Positions 43,384-55,563 of a stretch of 64,000 nucleotides of DNA are shown here, piece by piece. The notes beneath the pieces are model-generated. The model was not told where the DNA came from. It was given only the letters and a program-made list of their open reading frames with translations, and ran no database searches. This stretch comes from Rosellinia necatrix. Taxonomy: Eukaryota; Ascomycota; Sordariomycetes; Xylariales; Xylariaceae. Location: NCBI GenBank assembly GCA_021209875.1, contig JAGYVD010000004.1:868001-932000 (forward strand), in the 5' to 3' direction. A program made the translations under genes and the position numbers. Numbering within the stretch: the first letter of the stretch is position 1; every line of letters begins with the position of its first letter.

Positions 43384-45069
43384 ATGACCTCCCACGAACA
43401 TAAGTTAGACATGACCAATGTACTGCCCGAAGACAGACATAGCCCCCTCGCCAAAGCACTGGCACAGGCGCTACCCAAGGACTCCTGTTGGAAGACCTGG
43501 CATCTCTCCACCACGCCCGGCATCGCCGAAGCCCTTTATTACCCCCCGGCCTTAAAATCGGCCACCGACAAGCGCCCGAGCAAGCCACTGAAGACCTATT
43601 GCGAGAAGCATTTCCTTGCTATATCGATCGCCGATCCGACCACCGGCCAGGATGTTCTGGTGCTCGGCATAGAGATCTACGTTTACACCACCGCGTTCTC
43701 GACCACTATATTCGTTGCCAAGGCAGACTCGACCGGGTATCTCCACCTCCAGCCGACGCCTAAGGGTTTCTCTCCCATCCGGGCCCTTACCGCCTCCTTC
43801 CTGGCCTTTCTCGTCCGGCATCGAAGACGACCCTCGCGGCAACTGATCATCAATCTCTTCGCTCGCGCCCAGTCCCAATACATCTTCCCAGGGAGTGTTA
43901 AAAACAACAAGAAGCACATTCTCGATGATCGGGGCCTGATAAAGTGGTGGTGCAGAGTACTGGATCCCCTTCTTGAACATGATGCCCGAGACGATGCAAC
44001 GGGGAATTGGCATCGCGCCCACGGCTACTTGATCATTCCCGGGCTTGATACGTACGAAGCTCGTGCTTTCATCCCCAAGTCCGAACATGCGGCAAGCAGT
44101 TGGTCACTAGGCCACCCTCTCGAGCTGATCTCCCCATATACAAAAGATACCACCAACTATGGAACTGCCCCGCCAAGATGTCTCATTCCGACATATCCAG
44201 ACGACCCTAAGGCCCGCTTTGTTGAAGAATTGGAAGAGTCTACTTCGGAAAAAGCCAGGTTACTGCGTGGCTGGAAGACACCCACGACGCTGGATCAGTT
44301 CTGGGAGATGATGGCTTTTCGGCAAGAGTGTTCGAGCGGGAGGATGACAGGATTCATATGGCTTGTTTTTGAGCCACCTTTAGCCTTCATCAGCCCATCA
44401 GCGCAACGTTCAAACACGACGAGCCCAAGTTCTACCACCGCTCCGCCCATTCCAACAGCTTCATCTAGCAGCACCCCGGGCCAGGCGGATGCTGCTTCCA
44501 ACTCTAAGGCGCCCGATCAATCTGTCACTTCTTCGAGTGTACCGACCCCGCTGCCCTCAAAGTCGGTATCTACAAGCGCCAAGTCGCGATACCGAAAACG
44601 TATAGGTAAGCCGATACTAAAGGGGGTTATTGTTCCACGAACACCTAGGGTTAAAACCCATCGTGCCAAATTTCCTGATCGGGTCGAGACGCCATATTAT
44701 TACTGGCCAGAAGCAGGCAGAGGCCAAGTGGTCCTCGACGACAATGGCTACAAGAGAGCCGTGGAATTGTTGCTCCATCTCGAATTCAAGAACCTCGAGC
44801 AAGCAATCAGCAGTACATCGAGGTGGGTGAGCGAGGTGAATACGGGCGAAAGATGGGATTCCCTTGTGACTGGCGACAAGTTTATAACAGAGCCATCAAC
44901 AGCAAGCGCTCCTCTGAGCACCGTGAATAACTTGACAGGCCTGGTTCAGAGGAAGAGGAAGACTGAGACTAAAGCCGAAGCCGAAGCTGGAGCCCCTAAA
45001 GAGGGTGCTCCTTCTCCCCCGGTGAATATGCTCGGGGGAGGGTTGGTACGCAAACGAATAAAAGATTGA
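43384..45069 (+). CDS. rtt109: Histone acetyltransferase Rtt109
   Basis: A single-exon, 561-aa nuclear enzyme that acetylates histone H3 (K56, also K9) on new histones during replication, working with the chaperones Asf1 and Vps75. Family marks are LAKALAQALPKDSCWKTWHL near the N-terminus, KTYCEKHFLAISI, VLVLGIEIYVYTTAFSTTIF, FVAKADSTGYLHLQPTPKG, LFARAQSQYIFPGSVKNNKK and the highly conserved HILDDRGLIKWWCRVLDPLL. GFIWLVFEPP ends the main core. Residues about 340-400 are Ser/Thr/Pro-rich and disordered. A final conserved piece, PYYYWPEAGRGQVVLDDNGY, and a basic C-terminus (RKRKTETKAE, RKRIKD) fit nuclear localization. Length is near the family's usual range for filamentous fungi. Confidence 0.93.
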   Translation: MTSHEHKLDMTNVLPEDRHSPLAKALAQALPKDSCWKTWHLSTTPGIAEALYYPPALKSATDKRPSKPLKTYCEKHFLAISIADPTTGQDVLVLGIEIYVYTTAFSTTIFVAKADSTGYLHLQPTPKGFSPIRALTASFLAFLVRHRRRPSRQLIINLFARAQSQYIFPGSVKNNKKHILDDRGLIKWWCRVLDPLLEHDARDDATGNWHRAHGYLIIPGLDTYEARAFIPKSEHAASSWSLGHPLELISPYTKDTTNYGTAPPRCLIPTYPDDPKARFVEELEESTSEKARLLRGWKTPTTLDQFWEMMAFRQECSSGRMTGFIWLVFEPPLAFISPSAQRSNTTSPSSTTAPPIPTASSSSTPGQADAASNSKAPDQSVTSSSVPTPLPSKSVSTSAKSRYRKRIGKPILKGVIVPRTPRVKTHRAKFPDRVETPYYYWPEAGRGQVVLDDNGYKRAVELLLHLEFKNLEQAISSTSRWVSEVNTGERWDSLVTGDKFITEPSTASAPLSTVNNLTGLVQRKRKTETKAEAEAGAPKEGAPSPPVNMLGGGLVRKRIKD

Positions 45070-46375
45070 TGGTGATACCAAGCCAATCGGGGACCCATAG
45101 GCTACCAAGCTACGCATAGAACGCGAGATGAATCTACTTGGGTAAGCATTAGCCGAGAGAAGTATGGGTATAGGACAGCGTTTTATATAGACAGTCCCGG
45201 ATATCGATATTTGTTGGAGAAGAGGTGGCTGCCTTAAATCCTAGGGAATCCCTAGCGGGCGTTGTTGAGGGGGCCAGGTTATACCATGGAGTCAGCCATG
45301 TTTGGGTTAGTCGTGTTCATTGTTCTGTTCTGAAAATCGTCAGTAAGCAATACAAGAGGAAACAAGTGCTCCGCTGCGGCGATTCTACATAGCTATTCGA
45401 GGCGGAATGATGTGCTAGCGCTCTAAGGAGGCCTTGAAAAAAAAGGCAATGCCATAAAGGAGATAATTACGTCGCCCCTCCTAGAGGACGACTGACACGA
45501 CACAGTGGCGGGTTCGACCGGGTAGCCTACGCCACGCAACCTCGGGGGCCGTCCCTCCTGGGCAATTGAATTCCAGGAGCTATCTGAGCTGTTGGTTCAG
45601 ACTACCAACGTGAGCTGCTGGTTCAGATCACCAACGATCTAGTTACAATTACCGATCATGCAAGAATGGCGTTACGAGGGGTCCATCACCCGCACACGAC
45701 TGCAATTAAATATAAGCAATGACGGAGCGATATGAGGGGTGCCATCAAAAAAGCTGGTATAATTGAAAGGTAAATTTAGTTGTTTACCTACCTAGTACTT
45801 AGTATGTATGCGTGTCACCAATCAAAGGCTGCTAGCAAGGTCGGATCGATACCCCCTCCGCCGGCTCAAGTGACAGTCTCGGAACGCTAAAAGACATGGC
45901 CTAAAGATAGAGTTAGCCCAGATTGAATTATCCGTAAATATGAACTTCGTCTCGTTTACGTTGAATAACACTTATATTTTATCAGGTCGTTTTTCATGGC
46001 CACGGTCGCGCATCAAACTCTCCACTCACTAGGGCGTTCAGGCCCGAAAACGAAAGGCATGTCAGTCTCCGGCTAGGAGGTCTTATTAGTAGCTCACTAG
46101 GCGTCCTCACAACAAAGCCTGACAGTTTACTACGTTACGTCATTTCTAGACTCATCTAAAAAAAAGAAAAAAAATATCTTAGCCTACCGAATGGAGTGGG
46201 CACACGCGCAGGGAAGCTGACGAGTCTCCAACACGTTGTGGTTTTCATTTCTTTCATTATATGCCAGCTCGACGCCTAGCCGGATCTTTTCTGTTCTGGA
46301 TACGAGCACATCATAGGAAAAGACCCAGACACAGACGAGCATGACAAGTTAAACTCGATCGACGATAGCGCGTTT
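45070..46375. other. Intergenic, no gene seen
   Basis: About 1.3 kb. It contains a 26-bp tandem duplication (45585-45610 and 45611-45636, three mismatches). Nothing coding is supported. Confidence 0.5.
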
Positions 46376-46822
46376 TTACGAACTTGTGTGATCCACGTTC
46401 CCTTGCCGCGGGCCATCGGCCTCGTCGGCAGGAGGGTCCCCCAATATCACCATCTCCATGTGTCCCTGCAGGATCTCCTTTTCCAAGCGGTCGATGTCGT
46501 CGTCCGGATCGCCCGCGGCCTTCGAATCGGATGCGATGCGGAACCCTCGGTGGACGAGGCAGAGGCGGAACCCGTTCTGCGGCCCGTGCCGGGTCGTCTG
46601 GTACACGAAGAACAGCATCGACGACCGCACCGCGCCGGTGGCCGGGTCGCGGCCGCCGCGCCAGAAGATGTGATGCCGCACCGCGCCGGCGACGTTGGAG
46701 ATCTCGTCCAGGGGACCCGCGGCGGCGATCTGCCGTAGGAACGAGAGCGGGAGCGGAGCATCCGCCGAAATGATGTGCGAAGTCAATGGTGTGGCGTTTA
46801 GCGGCTTCGATGTTTGGGCCAT
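46376..46822 (-). CDS. Small conserved-looking protein of unknown function
   Basis: Read from MAQTSKPLNATPLTSHIISA, this gives 148 aa in one exon. The middle, LPLSFLRQIAAAGPLDEISN, then GAVRHHIFWRGGRDPATG and SMLFFVYQTTRHGPQNGF, has a folded, GC-rich coding look, and the C-terminus is acidic and polar. I do not recognize a family. A (GCA)n tract lies just upstream in the same frame, so the true start could be farther up, perhaps joined to the 46992-47291 ORF through an intron whose phase I could not resolve. Confidence 0.5.
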   Translation of the reverse strand: MAQTSKPLNATPLTSHIISADAPLPLSFLRQIAAAGPLDEISNVAGAVRHHIFWRGGRDPATGAVRSSMLFFVYQTTRHGPQNGFRLCLVHRGFRIASDSKAAGDPDDDIDRLEKEILQGHMEMVILGDPPADEADGPRQGNVDHTSS

Positions 46823-46845
46823 GTCGAAATGATCGCGACTCGCTG

Positions 46846-46892
46846 CTGCTGTTGCTGCTGCTACTACTGCTGCTGCTGCTGCTGCTGCTTTG
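46846..46892. repeat. CTG/CAG-type triplet microsatellite
   Basis: About 15 imperfect TGC/TAC triplets. In the minus-strand frames it would encode poly-Ser, poly-Gln-with-stops or poly-Ala. Confidence 0.85.
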
Positions 46893-46991
46893 CTGTGATT
46901 CGATGAGCTCGGGGACGATGGGCTTCAGAGAAAACACTCCCCGTTCTCCAGTTGACGCCTAGCGGCGTCGTTGATCGGCTTTCGACAATTG

Positions 46992-47291
46992 TTAGCGCAT
47001 GGCACGAGATCGAATGTCAGTGGCGAGTGCTGATGCGGGGTGCGTACGTACGTAGCAGTGAGCCTCCCCGCACTGGACGCAGAGGTACGACGAGCCGCCG
47101 GCGTTCTTACAGTTGTGGGCGCTTCGGCGGCCGATGCTGTCCGACCTTTGGCAGAGGTCGTCGTATTTCGCCTTGTCGGACCCGATCAGGGCGTTGTTGC
47201 GACAATGCCGGGTGTTGCGTCGGCAGGTTTGATGGTGGACATCCAAATCAATCTCATAATTGAGCGAATATATCATATCATACTCGGACAT
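46992..47291 (-). CDS. Possible small Cys-rich protein or upstream exon
   Basis: An open frame from ATG 47291 (MSEYDMIYSLNYEIDLDVHH) carries paired Cys: QTCRRNTRHCRNNALIGSD..., DDLCQRSDS, HNCKNAGG and YLCVQCGEAHCY. A possible donor (GTACGT) lies right after GEAHCY near 47055, so it may be exon 1 of a gene that continues toward 46376. I recognize no family. Confidence 0.35.
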   Translation of the reverse strand: MSEYDMIYSLNYEIDLDVHHQTCRRNTRHCRNNALIGSDKAKYDDLCQRSDSIGRRSAHNCKNAGGSSYLCVQCGEAHCYVRTHPASALATDIRSRAMR

Positions 47292-48652
47292 GGCTTCCGT
47301 AGTAAATGCTTCAGGCGCTAGAGGAAATACTAGGCTTTTAAACCAGGACAAGGATGACGAGGATAGCAAGGGAAGGGGGGAAAGTGAAATAAAAACGGCA
47401 TTCACTTTGGCAGTGGCTGTGGAGTCGTGTTGGGAAGGTCGAGACTTGGACGCCTAAGTCTTTCATCCCTGGGCGGATGCTTAATTTAATATACATGCAG
47501 TGAGGCTCTGCGATGCCGTGTGACGCTTGGTATTCATATGCGCCCCGAAATGGTATGGCACTCTGGATCCTTCGAACGATCTCCTCACGTGGGATTCTGG
47601 CCTATAATGGTTCTCGATTTATCGTTTGCATGATTGCACCAGGGATAGGATATGTGACTAGCGGGCCTTGGTGCATGAATAGCACAGCCTGCCTCTCCAA
47701 TCTCAGTTGAGAGCCATCATCGCCGAGAGGCAGCTGTAAAACGGCGTGAGTCATCCGGGCACTATTGCTTATTGCTGAGAGGCTTGGTGTATTCATACTA
47801 ATGTAGATCCCAGAGACCGGGTAGTAAAGTGTAACATGTAAGATATAACACTGACCTTGGAGGGTGCGATTTGGTAAATAAGAATCTGTAGACCTGTGGC
47901 TTCTAAGGAAGTAGATAGGGGGGGAGCCTCCTCTGTGACAGTATTGTGGCAGTATGGTGTGGGGGGATAGGAGAGAGTCGAAGTGCCACTTCTTGAGGCT
48001 CTCCAGACGGCATATTGTAGGCTTCAGTGTACCCCGAATAGTTCTACAGCATGGGTATATATGGCTTGGCATAGTTTCTAGTCGTGGTGGGTGTTACCCC
48101 GTCTTGGTGATGAGAGTAATCAGGAGGGATCTGCAGATTTACCACCAGCGTGGCACCCCGCCAATCTACTTCCTATCCCCTAGCCCTCTAATGTGTACAA
48201 ATAACTCTGCCTTGCTATAGGTACCCGGGCGTTACTCAAGCTAACCTAAGAATCTCGTGGGGGGGCAATATGACCGGACCAGATCACTACAAGCTATAAT
48301 GGTGTTGGCGGAGTCTTATAGCTAGAAGTGCTAGAATACGAAGCCAGTGGTTAAATATTTTAGCAAATTTAAACCATGAGGTAAAATTAAAATCAACAGT
48401 ACTTTCTACCGGTTTATTGGTTGCACCTCATAATTAATTATCCAACTATACGTGCCTGACTATCCTAGTTCTTCGTAAAAGCGTAGATGCACATGGTTTG
48501 GAGAATAGGGGTTCGAAAATCTCAAAATATGCTCAAGAGACCCCGGAACTATGCACAAGCCAGGTAATAATACATCAAGGCCGGTTATGCACCCGTAGCA
48601 TACACATCCGACCTAGATAGGTAATACTACACAATCCCGAAATGAAGCAAAA
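47292..48652. other. Intergenic, no gene seen
   Basis: About 1.36 kb, AT-rich toward the right end. Short ORFs show no motif. Confidence 0.5.
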
Positions 48653-50055
48653 TCACCCCTCGGCGTAAAGCGCACGCCTGAACCCCCGATTCACAGCCCT
48701 ATGCCGCATCATCTCGTCCTCGACCAGAAACACGACCCTCCCGTGCCCGCTCCCGCGCACCGGGATGTCCCTCCCGCAGACCTTCACGACATCCTCCTCG
48801 CCGTCCGCGGGCCGGCAGTCCGGCCAGTCGCGCCAGATCTCCACGACGCCCCAGCGCGCGCGGCCGTCTTCCCGATCCCGATCCCGATCCCGGTCCCGAT
48901 CTCGTGCCGCCGCCGCCGCCGCTACCGCCATGCCGGCGACGCGCGCGGCCTGCGCCATGTCGCCGACCTCGAGCGCGACGACGCGCGGGCGCAGCGCGTC
49001 CGCGACCTCGAGCAGGCGCGCGTAGAAGACGTCCTCGGGCGCGCAGGGCCCCCCGGCGCCGGGGGTGAGTGAGGATGGGCGCGGGCGCGGCACGAGGGCG
49101 AGCTCGGGCTCGTAGTTGCGCACGGCGCGCCCCGTGTCGGCCGCGTAGCCGCGGCGCGAGATGTACGGCGGGTTCGACACCAGGACGTCGGCTGTTCTCG
49201 TCCTCCTCTCTTCTTCTCCGTTCCCGTCTTCTCGGTGGTGGCGCCGCCGCGGTGGCGGGAGGCCCGCCATCCACGCGTCCGCGAACACGTCCGCGCGCCG
49301 GAACGTGATGGCGCCTTCGGTAGCGGTGGTAGTGGTGGTAGTGGTGTTGGTGGCGGTGGCGGTGACAGAGCCGCCGAGGTTGTTGTGCGCGCGGTTCCGG
49401 CGCGCGAGGCGCACGGCGCGCGGCTCGACGTCGAAGCCGAACACCTCCGCCGGCGCAGCAGCAGCAGCAGCAGCGACCGCGCGGCGTTGTGCGTGGGCGT
49501 GCAGCGCGAGGCCGATGCAGCCCGTCCCGGAGCAGAGGTCGAGGATCCTCAGACCACCATCACCACCACCACCAACAGCACCGTGTGAATTTTCCCGTGT
49601 CTCGTCGGCGCCGCCGCCGCTACCACGAACAGAAGGAGCAGGAGACAAAGGAGGAGAAGCAGAGGGGGGGGGGGAAGGCGGGGGAAACAGCAGCTCCGCG
49701 AGCATGGCGGCCCACGCCTCCGTCTCGGGCCGCGGGATCAGCACCCCCCCTGGCGCACAGCATCTCGAGGCCCGCGAACGGCTGCGTGCCGAGGACGTAC
49801 TGCAGCGGCTCGCCGGCGCCGCGGCGGGCCGCGAGGCGGGCGATCCTCGCATTATCATTATCGTCATCACCGTTGCCCCGCGACGGCGACGGCGACGGCG
49901 TCGACGTCGACGTCGACGTCGACGACACGTGCTCGCGGATCCACCGCAGCTCCGCCCGCGCCGACTCGATCGTCCGGCACGCCGGGAGCAGCGTCGCGAG
50001 GTGCGGTGAGGTGCGCGCCCGCGCGGCGGAAGAGGGAGGGTGGTAGCCGCGGCAT
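48653..50055 (-). CDS. mtq1: HemK/PrmC-type glutamine methyltransferase (Mtq1-like), frame-broken
   Basis: SAM-dependent enzymes of this family methylate the Gln of the GGQ motif in release factors; the Mtq1 branch acts in mitochondria. The N-terminus MPRLPPSLFRRA starts at 50055. It continues, after a +1 shift near the CCC at 50018-50020, as HLATLLPACRTIESARAEL and EPLQYVLGTQPFAGLEMLCA. A second +1 shift at the C7 run 49744-49750 (six would keep frame) leads to GVLIPRPETEAWAAMLAELL. The SAM site is ILDLCSGTGCIGLALHAHAQ, and the catalytic motif is VLVSNPPYIS (NPPY). The C-terminus is VVFLVEDEMMRHRAVNRGFR. Low-complexity Ala, Thr and Pro/Ser inserts make it longer than the usual about 350-400 aa. 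Either it is damaged or the GC-rich sequence has errors. Confidence 0.75.
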
Positions 50056-50070
50056 CTTCTGGCGACACAC

Positions 50071-50130
50071 CACTACTTATATATATATATATATATATTT
50101 TTTTTTTATAAAAAAAAAATAAAAAAAAAG
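50071..50130. repeat. (TA)n, T and A tracts
   Basis: About 12 TA units followed by T9 and interrupted A runs, just upstream of the methyltransferase start. The rest of 50131-50551 shows no gene. Confidence 0.85.
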
Positions 50131-50551
50131 GAAAGGGCCCCCGGCCCCAGTTAGCTTAGGTTTCCGGTCGGGGCTATATTCTCGTATTTGCGCTCCATTG
50201 AGAACATGTGGTTGTGGGCATAGGGTGAGAAATATCTTGTCTGTTGAAATCTGCGGAGGCCTGCGTTGAGTTGAGTTGGGTTGAGTGTGCAGAGCAACGA
50301 CTGCCGCGATTGTCCGCTTTAGTGTAGTCTTGGTCTGTGCGATTAGATAGTGATGAATCGCATAGCTATACCTATTTCACACCACGACATCGCGTAGTAG
50401 TAAAGTAATAGAGCTGCAACCATTTGAGCAGCGATCTCAATGTCTACCATGTGGTCATATACATTTTATACGCCTCGGGCACATATACAAATATAGTTTA
50501 CAAAACACCGCATCTTCATATCCAACCGAGCCTCGCCAATGGGTCTAAATT

Positions 50552-53500
50552 CTAGCTCTTTTTCGGTATCACGTAATTGACGCCCTTCATCGCCTTCATC
50601 ACGAATATCTTCGTAGCCCTGCGGATGTCGTTTTCGGGACTGCTTAGTTTCTCTCTTGCCTCGGGGCTCGCGAGGACCTGCTCGGTGATCCACGCCTCGA
50701 GCGCGGCGCTACTGCCTCCAATATCCTTGGGCTGGGCTGGCATGTCGACGACGCACCGCTTCTTGCCGTTGACGGTGACGACACATGTCACGTGGTTGGT
50801 CTTTAGGAGCGGCAGTGAGCCGTCGGGCGCCGGCCAGCGCGCCGGCGCATCGGAGGCGAATAGCATCCCCTCGCCCGGCCGCAGCATGCTCCAGCATTCC
50901 TCCGCGAATGCGGGGGCGATCGGCGCCATGAGCCGGACTAGCTCGGTCGTCGCCGCTAGTCTGACGCGCCACGCAGCGCCGGGGTGGTCGAGTATCGCGT
51001 TGGTGAGGCTCATGAGCGTCGACACCGCAGTATTGAGGGCATACACTTTGTCATAGGAGGCTGTGACGCTAGCTATTGATTCCTGCACAGTACGCCAAAC
51101 ATTCATACTATCATGCCACTGCAAGTTTTTTTCCTTGTCCATCGCACCCAACTCGTCCCGTGATTTGGCGAAATAGATTTTACCATCGAAAGGTGTTGAA
51201 TCTTCTTTAGCCGACTGAGTGATAGCAACGAGTGTGCGCACACAGTCATGTACCCGACGTAACCACCTTAAAATGCCAGCAACCTTGTCATCGTCCCAAT
51301 TGAGAACGTCAGCCACTGGGGCTTGAAATAAAATATGAGCTCGAGTAGCATCGGCGCCATGCTTTGAGATGAAGATTGTCGGATCGACCCCATTATATTT
51401 GGACTTGGACATCTTTTCATACGTGATGCCGGGTCGTGCCCCCGACCCAACAATTTTGGGTTCCAACGGATTGGATAGATCAACCTCGTTTGGTTTTAGG
51501 AAACGGCCATTATCAGGGTGCAGGTATGTCTTTCCGTGTACCATACCCTGAGTGATGAGTCGTTTGAAAGGTTCATGCGAGGACTCGTGTGGGGGTTCTG
51601 TCGCATCTTCAATGCGGCCCGCCTTGCTCTTGGGGCACAAGTTCCCCATGATCGCCTTATAAAAAAACCTTGCATAAAGGAGATGAAGAATAGCATGCTC
51701 AACGCCTCCGATATAGATGTCCACCGGCAAGCGCGTATGAGCGGCGGTCTTGGAAATAGGACTGTGCTTGTTATGTGGATCTGTGAATCGCATGTAGTAC
51801 CAGCTGGAATCTACGAATGTGTCCATTGTATCGGTATCCCGCTTAGCCGGGCCGTGGCATTTCGGGCAGGCGGTGTTGACCCAATCCGTGGCGGATTCAA
51901 GAGGGTTCCCGGCTCGGCCACCAGCCCAGTGGTGATCAATCTTGGGAAGCTCGACGGGAAGTTGATCGTCGGGAACAGGTTGTGCCCCACAACTCTCGCA
52001 GTGTATGATTGGGATTGGTGTGCCCCAGTATCTCTGCCTACTGATGAGCCAGTCTCGAAGTTTCCACTTGGTGCGTAGCTCAGCAAGGTTCGTTTCGCTT
52101 TGAATTTGTTCAACAATGGATTTCGCTGCTTCATCAGATGGCTTTTGGCTGTATTTGCCCGCAAGGCCTGTCATATATCCCGATTCCAGATAGGGGCCGT
52201 CTATCTTTTCACACGATCCGGCTGGGTCCGGTGTGACCACATACTTGAGCTCCTTAGACGACGAGTTCTGCTGCCAGAATGCGAAATCCCGGGCATCATG
52301 TGCAGGGACCCCCATAATGGCGCCGGTTTCGTAGTCAGCGCGCACGTACGGGGCGATAAATACGGGTAATGGCTTTATCTCGCTAGAAATGTCAGCCCCT
52401 GTTCGACTAAGGGGGCTGTGAGCATGGATATATGGTATCTGGTAGCCTTGCATAGTAGCCTCCGTAGTAGCTGTCAAAGTCTCCAGATAGTGTTGTATTT
52501 TAGGGTCGGAGCTGGCTAGATCCTTGGCAAGCTCGCTATCCGGTGCGATACCGATGAATTGCACACCGAAAATGGTCTCTGGCCGAGAGGTGTAGATTTC
52601 TAGATCATTCAATCCTCCGAGTCGGGATTCACCGTCAACCGTCAGAGGGAAGCGATATCTCGCGCCAGTAGTGTGTCCTAGCCAGTTCCTCTGCATAGTC
52701 AACACTCGCTCCGGCCAGCAGCCTTCTTTGGCCAGCTCATCGAGGTCGCGCAGCAAAGCCTCTTTAAATTCGGTGATGCGAAAGAACCACTGCTCCAAGG
52801 GGCGTTGTTCCACCTTGGCGCCCGATCTCCAGGACCGGCCGTCCGAGTCGACCTGCTCGTTTGCCAACACAGTCTTATCCACAGGGTCCCAGTTGACAAT
52901 GGCGTGCTGACGGGTGACGAGGCCGTGCTGACGCAGGAGGAGGAAGAGCTTCTGGGTATGCTTATAGAAATCGGGATCGCAGGTGGCGAACTCCTGTGTG
53001 TAGGGCGTCAACCGGGATCAGGGCGCATTCTCAGCCGGGACTTGGACGCACCTTGGACCAGTCGAAGCTCGCGTTCATCAACTCCAACTGCTCCTTCATT
53101 CGGGCAATGTTGTGGCGTGTCCATTCAGCCGGGTCAATGCCACGCTCGATCGCGGCATTCTCGGCGGGGAGGCCGAAAGCATCCCAGCCCATGGGCAGGA
53201 GGACATGACGCCCCTTCAGTCTGTGGTAGCGCGCGACAACATCGGCGATGGTGTAGACTCGGAGATGGCCTAGGTGGAGGTTCCCCGAGGGATACGGGAA
53301 CATGGACAGGATGTACATATGATTGGCCGCCTTCTGAGCGGCATCGTGCTGGGACCTGGGGGGTCTACTCGGCGAATGGCGCTCGAGCCGCTTGTCGTCG
53401 CTCCGTTTCTCGCTCCATTTCTGGCGCCATGTTCTGTCCAAGACCGGGAAATCGAGCTGGCCGTGTGCGGTCTGGTAGCATCGATAGAGCGCTGCGGTCG

Positions 53501-53573
53501 ATGTCGATGTCGATGTCGGCGTCGCAAGCTTGAGGCGGCCGAGGCCTGCAAGCGTTCTTACCGTGCGATACAT
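50552..53573 (-). CDS. nam2: Leucyl-tRNA synthetase, mitochondrial
   Basis: A 987-aa class-I synthetase that charges mitochondrial tRNA-Leu with leucine. Exons are 53573-53052 and 52993-50552 (intron 58 nt, phase 0, joining FDWSK to [10 protein letters not shown]). The Ser/Thr/Arg-rich N-terminus of about 35 aa fits a mitochondrial targeting peptide. Marks in order are [18 protein letters not shown] (the HIGH box as HLGH, residues 100-103), [19 protein letters not shown], the editing-domain pieces [13 protein letters not shown] and [14 protein letters not shown], then [18 protein letters not shown], a zinc-like CESC...CPKC pair, [14 protein letters not shown] and KMSKSKYNG (KMSKS, about 700). 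The C-terminal anticodon-binding helices follow. Length is as expected for the bacterial-type organelle enzyme. Confidence 0.95.
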
Positions 53574-54191
53574 GGGGAGATGTGCATGGCCGTAGGTTCC
53601 GGAACACGCTCGGTTAGTCGTTAGTCTTGTGGAGCACCTCTGCTATTGCAGTGTGCCCTCATAATTTCCAATTGTCGACGGCACACGAGTTTCGAGACGG
53701 TCCTCCGCGACGCACAGCTTCCGATTCGGACCTTTTTTTTTTTTTTTCTTTTCGATGATAGGTACGGGAGCTAACTGGGTACATTGCCCCTACATTTGCC
53801 CCTAGTGTACCAGCCTACTGTACCCCACTAATCCTACCCGTCTGCCACTCGCTAACCAACCTACACTGGCACCTGCAAAATCCCATGTGGCGGTCTAGAC
53901 TGGCACCTTTTAAGGGACAAGGAGTTACCCTGTTCGGGACCCATGGTCTTCCATAACCTCACCAACCATGGATTCACAATCCACATTTGAGCATAGTTAA
54001 TTATAGATAAGTCACCAATTTTTTTTTTGTTTTTTTTTTGTTTTTTTGCTGCAATAGCCGTTATATATGTTTCCCACGTGGGCCAGGTAGTTAGAGTTGG
54101 AATCAGTTGTGGATCATGTTGTTGGATTTCGTCGAGCGGCGCCAACCTCGACGAATTCAACTTGATAAGTTAAAAACAGAGTATAACCCAA
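53574..54191. other. Intergenic with T tracts
   Basis: About 600 bp with long T runs (53730-53750 and 54018-54048). It lies between the start of the synthetase gene and the end of the dehydrogenase gene. No coding signal. Confidence 0.5.
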
Positions 54192-55563
54192 CTACGAAGT
54201 TGAAAGGTCTACCATGATCTTAACATGTTCATCTTTCTCGTTGATCAGAGCGTGGAAGCCGTCCTCGATTACGCGGTCAATAGATATCTTCCGTGTGATC
54301 ATTGGTCCTGGTTTCAAGAGCCCTTGTTCCAGCGCAGCAATAACGTGGCTGAAATCAGACGGCCGGTATGTTAAACCTAGATCCGAGCAGGTGAGTAGGT
54401 AGTTTCAAGCAAGGCACACGGCGGCGGCCATTTCATTTGGAAAAAAAGGTGGCGACCTACATCCAACGTACTTCTTCTCATGGAAGATGAGTTTGTTTGG
54501 GTTAAAGGGAACGTCCCCTCCCCACTGTGATGTTTCTCACATGTTAGCAACGACTTCCCCCCCCCCTCCCCCTTTTTTAGCACAGATAGCTAGAGGCATT
54601 GAGCTAGCTAGAACTGAGGAAGCTTGTCCCTCAGCAGTGGGCACAATGACTGTGCAAGCCCTGGAATTGACTCACAATCGCCAGATTCATGATCGTCCCA
54701 CGGGCACAGACGACACGGGTTGTGGTCTCCAGGCTAGATGGCACGCCAGCGCAATCGAAGGCCACCGGAGGGCCTCGTCCATCCGTCAGCGCCTGGGCCG
54801 CCTTGATCACATCCGTATTCGCGGGGTCAATGACGTGGGTTGCCCCAAACTGCTTCGCGAACTCTCGGCGCCGACTTCCTATCTCAACTGCGATTATATC
54901 CCCGGCACCAACAGCTCGGAGACATTGAATTATAGCAAGACCAATCGGCCCTGAGCCGAAAACCAGAGCAGCTTGGCCGGGCTTGATGCCAGACTCACTA
55001 ACGGCATGCCACGCGACTGCCAAGGGTTCGACAAGAGCTACGGGAAGGGTAAGCATCCCTTCGGGGAAACGGAATAGGAGAAAGCTTTTCTAACCGCCGA
55101 TCTCCATCGAGATGTTATCCGCAAGCTTAAACGCCGCGTCGTAATCCACACACATATAGTCGCTGAGCCCACCACCGCCGCCCGATAGCCCGAGGAACCC
55201 ATTGATAACACAGCAGTTCGGGAAGCCGTCCCTGCACGGCACACAGGCCCGGCAATACAACAAAGGGAACACGGCCACTCTATCCCCTATTTTCAAGTCG
55301 GCGGAGCCGGGGACGTCCGAGCCGATCTCGACTATGGTCCCCGACAGCTCGTGGCCGAAGGTGACCGGGGCGGCCTCCTTGGACAGCACGTGAGGCGAGC
55401 CGGGCTTGGGCACCAAGGTCTGGATTTCGTACTCGTGGAGGTCTGTGCCGCAAATCCCGACGAACGCGGGCCGGACCTTGACCTGTGTCGGCGCGCACTT
55501 GGGCTCGGGCAGATCATGCTCCAGGCGCAGGTCCTGGGGACCGTGGTATCGAAGGGCACGCAT
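54192..55563 (-). CDS. Zinc-dependent medium-chain dehydrogenase (butanediol/polyol type)
   Basis: A 359-aa NAD(P)-dependent alcohol dehydrogenase of the MDR superfamily, closest in feel to fungal (R,R)-butanediol or sorbitol dehydrogenases. Exons are 55563-55095, 55037-54676, 54524-54461 and 54376-54192; all phases agree. Catalytic zinc ligands are C38 in GICGTDLHEY and H71/E72 in TFGHELSG. The structural zinc lobe is CRACVPCRDGFPNCC (104-118). The nucleotide fold has ALVFGSGPIGLAIIQCL, followed by RREFAKQFGATHVIDP. AFDCAGVPSSLETTTRVV and WGGDVPFNPNKLIFHEKKYV fit the family, and YRPSDFSHVIAALEQGLL lies near the end. Intron 2 (151 nt) carries an interrupted G/A-rich tract. The exact polyol substrate is not known. 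Confidence 0.9.
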
